Shown here one piece after another: positions 61,396-64,000 of a stretch of 64,000 nt of DNA (positions are counted from its first letter, which is position 1; each line of letters opens with the position of its first letter). The position numbers and the translations under genes were made by a program. The stretch is from Penelope pileata (Eukaryota > Chordata > Aves > Galliformes > Cracidae). The stretch lies in NCBI GenBank assembly GCA_013396635.1, contig WBMW01005487.1, positions 449,809-513,808 on the forward strand, read 5' to 3'. The notes beneath the pieces were generated by a model. The model saw only the letters and a list, made by a program, of their open reading frames with translations. It did no database searches and had not been told where the DNA came from.

Positions 61396-62623
61396 TTCCA
61401 CAACATATTCATGATGACTTGGAAGCTGCAGCCCTTATTGATCTGCCCGTTCCCTACAACAACATATGGCACGTTTCCATGGCAATAGGTCCCCCTAAAG
61501 GGGCTTCCTTCCTTCGCTCAGTTTATTGGTCCTTTTCATTATTAAATCATCAGAGATAAATGCACACAGAGAAGGGCCAACATCTGGATCAATGGACAGC
61601 AAACAAAAAGGAACTTTTCCATATTCATACAGGCGAGAGATTGAGAAGATCAAACAACGGAGCATCGACAGGCCCGTAGCGTGTCAGCCTCATGGATAAT
61701 GGATGCTGCAAAATCAATACACATCCAACACCTTGAAAACCTTTGGGATTCAGCATGAGGGGCAGAGGAGGGGAAATCAAGATGTATTTATAAGTGCAGT
61801 GGGGTGGGATGCAAAGAGAGGGTTAAACTCTCTGGCTTAGGCTTTCTGCCATGAGCACAAGGGTTCCTGCAGGCTTGTTTAAATGCTACAGATATAGAAA
61901 ATTGTGCTTAATTCTTGAACCCTGGGGGAATGTGGTGTTGCAGGCTCCTTCTGATGGAGTTTGATGAGCGGGGCATGGAGAAGAGCTCATCTTCCGCACT
62001 GATGTGTCTGTGTAGGAGGTAATCCCAGACCACTGGCAGCTGGTGTGTAATCTGCCTGCACCTCCCACTCTGCAGGGAGGCCGAAGGGATGGAGCCTACC
62101 TGCAGCGGGGAGCGGAGCCCCGCCAGCCAGCCAGGGCCTGCTTTGCCAGCAGTTGCACTGGGCTGGTTTCCATCTCCAGGAAACCTGTGCTTATAAATCT
62201 CCCTCTGAATCTGTACTGTATTATCTTCACAGTGGTATCTCCAGCCACTCCCGGCAATAAACTCCCACTGCATAACAATTTATATCTTTGATCACCTCGT
62301 CCTGGGCAACGATGCTGTGAGAACAATAAATTGTCTGTGTCAGGTGTGTAGATGGCCTTCCTTCGAGCCTTCGGAGAAGAGAGGCAATAAGGCAAGAAGC
62401 CTTCCAACAGGTGATACCCCCAAAATCTCACTGCTCACGCAGCTCATACAGGGGAATTCTCTGAGAGCTAGTGAAAGCTGTGGCCAGGCAAGTGAGAAAA
62501 CATCACTAATGCTTGTTTTAGTTGGAAATGGAATGTGTGCTGTATTGGCCTCAGTGCTCCAAATTGAGAGCCAGCACAAACAAGGTCACTTGCAGCTGCC
62601 TCTGTTTGTCTGAGCATTTATTT
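61396..62623 (+). other. HCN4 intron 1, unique sequence between CR1 copies; candidate regulatory stretch
   Basis: No exon is recognised. The part 61440-61800 has no repeat signature and contains motifs usual in cardiac enhancers: AGATAA (61554-61559, GATA type) and TATTTATA next to AAGTG (61785-61797, MEF2-like followed by an NKX2-like core). These short motifs occur often by chance; conservation has not been tested. Mammalian Hcn4 intron 1 is known to carry a MEF2/AP-1-dependent enhancer, which makes the location reasonable. Confidence 0.4.
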
Positions 62624-63215
62624 CATAGAATCATACAATCATAGAAACACTAGGTTGGAAAGGACCTACAAGATCATCCAGTCCAGCCGTCCTCCTATCA
62701 CCATCCCTACCCACTCAGCTACTAACCCATGTCCCTTAGCACCTCATCCAGACACTTCTTGAACAGCGCCAGGGACGGTGACTCCACCACCTCCCTGGGC
62801 AGCCATTCCAGTGCCTGAGCACTCTTTCAGAGAAAAAGTTTTTCCTTATATCTGATCTAAATCTTCCCTGGCGCAACTTGTGGCCATTCCCTCTCATCCT
62901 GTCAGTAGTTATCTGGGAGCAGAGGCCGACCCCCTCCTCACCACAACCTCCCTGCAGGAAGTTGCAGAGTGCGATGAGGTCTCCCCTGAGCCTCCTCTGC
63001 TCCAGACTGAACAATCCCAGCTCCCTCAGCCGTTCCCCATCAGACTTGTGCTCCAGACCCCTCCCCAGTTTTGTTGCCCTTCTCTGGACACGTTCCAGGG
63101 CCTCGATGTCTTTCTTGTAGTGAGGGGCCCAAAGCTGAACACAGCACTCGAGGTGCGGCCGCACCAGAGCTGAGTACAGGGGGATGATCACCTCCCTGCT
63201 CTGCTGGCTGCACTA
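62624..63215 (-). mobile_element. CR1 LINE, 3' end with ORF2 C-terminus
   Basis: A well preserved CR1 copy in minus orientation. The 3' terminus (CATAGAATCATACAATCATAG on the plus strand) carries the ATTCTATG-type tail. The minus-strand frame 63191-62736 reads IIPLYSALVRPHLECCVQLW, then KKDIEALERVQRRATK, RLRELGLFSLEQRRLRGDLI, NGHKLRQGRF and RKNFFSERVLRHWNGCPG. This is the C-terminal part of the CR1 ORF2 reverse transcriptase. The frame shifts at the CPGRWW end, where a typical copy would read LP-REVV. It is 5'-truncated at about 63215, so it could not move on its own. It is younger-looking than the other CR1 pieces in the window. Confidence 0.95.
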
Positions 63216-64000
63216 TTTCTATTTGTACCTTTCTGGGAAGATTCTAAGTGCAGATTTAAAATACTGCTTCATTTATTAGGCAGATATCTGCAGCGTGTGT
63301 TCCGGAGAGTGGTCGATGGGCACTGCACAAAGTTATGCAGAATCCACTGCTACTTTTCTTGTTCTTGTGACATGTTTGTGCTTCAGCAGTGTGGAAGATG
63401 TAGCGCAGGAGCATATTGTTTCTGTGTGATGCAGTATGTCTGCACGTCAAGCAGTAGGTGCAAGCATTCCAATACATTTGCATTTATTGAGTGGCAGATT
63501 GCACATAAAGCTCTTGAAAATGCATGTACAGTTTCTACTAAGTGCACTGCGGGGTTAGGTGATGGATGTTGACTTTGCACATTAGATGTCCAGGAGTCTC
63601 GTTACCCCAGGACACGTGCGGGCAGGCGGCAGTGCTGCAGCCTCACAAGTGTCTTGGCTGGAATGGAGCGGGCACCCCGCAGGGTTTGCGTGAGGCTGAG
63701 CACAGTGGTAGCGCTCCGTGTGCCGTTCTCACACACCGTATGGCATTTGGAGGAGCTTGAGTGAAAGATAGCACTATCTAGTGGCTGGAGTGCTGTTTGC
63801 CTCGCCAAGTCACTTCAGCTCCATCATCTGCTTCCCTGTCTGAAAGTTAGATACGAGAAGGGGTGTCAGCAGCTTTTTTTGGGGTAAGGTTCCATGTTTT
63901 TTCCACGTGTTTGAGCAGTACTTCTGTTAACGTGGCTGTGTTTCATGATTAGTGCATTTCTGCACGAAGGTAATGTGCTTGGGGAAATAGTTAAAGAGAA
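63216..64000 (+). other. HCN4 intron 1, end of window
   Basis: No exon, repeat family or RNA gene is recognised. Short open frames on both strands (for example 63297-63572 plus, Cys-rich) overlap and lack a recognised domain. HCN4 exon 2 should lie to the right of the window. Confidence 0.5.

Noticed and set aside
62878..63173. Plus-strand frames over 62.9-63.2 kb
   Set aside because: They are shadows of the minus-strand CR1 ORF2.

Overview
The window is vertebrate nuclear DNA from a bird, most likely a galliform such as chicken or turkey. The clearest signs are several CR1 retrotransposon copies (the dominant avian LINE), a truncated copy of a mariner element that looks like galliform Galluhop, and one coding exon that is plainly the avian ortholog of HCN4. 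Protein-coding density is very low: I can support only one real coding exon in 64 kb. There is no bacterial operon, CRISPR array, rRNA or tRNA gene.

Region 1 to about 40.3 kb is gene-poor sequence upstream of HCN4. It holds a decayed hAT transposase copy (about 2.2-3.7 kb) with a recognisable 3' terminal sequence, the 5' half of a mariner copy (15.7-16.0 kb), an old CR1/L3-like fragment (31.4-31.7 kb), a small CR1 tail (35.8 kb), and scattered short tandem duplications, homopolymers and one GT microsatellite. The rest is unique, AT-rich, stop-rich sequence in which I recognise no exon.

Region 40.3-42.03 kb is the HCN4 5' flank. It is GC- and CpG-rich and contains a G-quadruplex-type motif, a 26-base T run, a 16-unit (GCGGT) pentanucleotide array, a CCAAT box, a 22-base assembly gap inside a poly-T tract, and two short overlapping upstream ORFs before the HCN4 start codon. 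The core promoter is probably TATA-less and CpG-island type; the transcription start is not determinable from sequence alone.

Region 42,027-42,730 is HCN4 coding exon 1. It encodes the cytoplasmic N-terminus and the HCN domain of the pacemaker channel and ends at a consensus splice donor in phase 2. Everything from 42,731 to the window end is read as intron 1. Exon 2 (S1-S4 of the channel) was not found, so intron 1 is at least 21 kb. The intron contains a 47-bp tandem duplication with an internal hairpin, a tiny CR1 tail (56.5 kb), a rearranged CR1 that keeps ORF1 and part of the endonuclease but has lost its 3' end (59.9-61.4 kb), an ordinary 3'-end CR1 (62.6-63.2 kb), and unique stretches that could hold cis-regulatory elements. 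No undescribed multi-gene system is visible. The most interesting items are the promoter pentanucleotide array, the rearranged ORF1-bearing CR1, and the candidate regulatory stretches of HCN4 intron 1.
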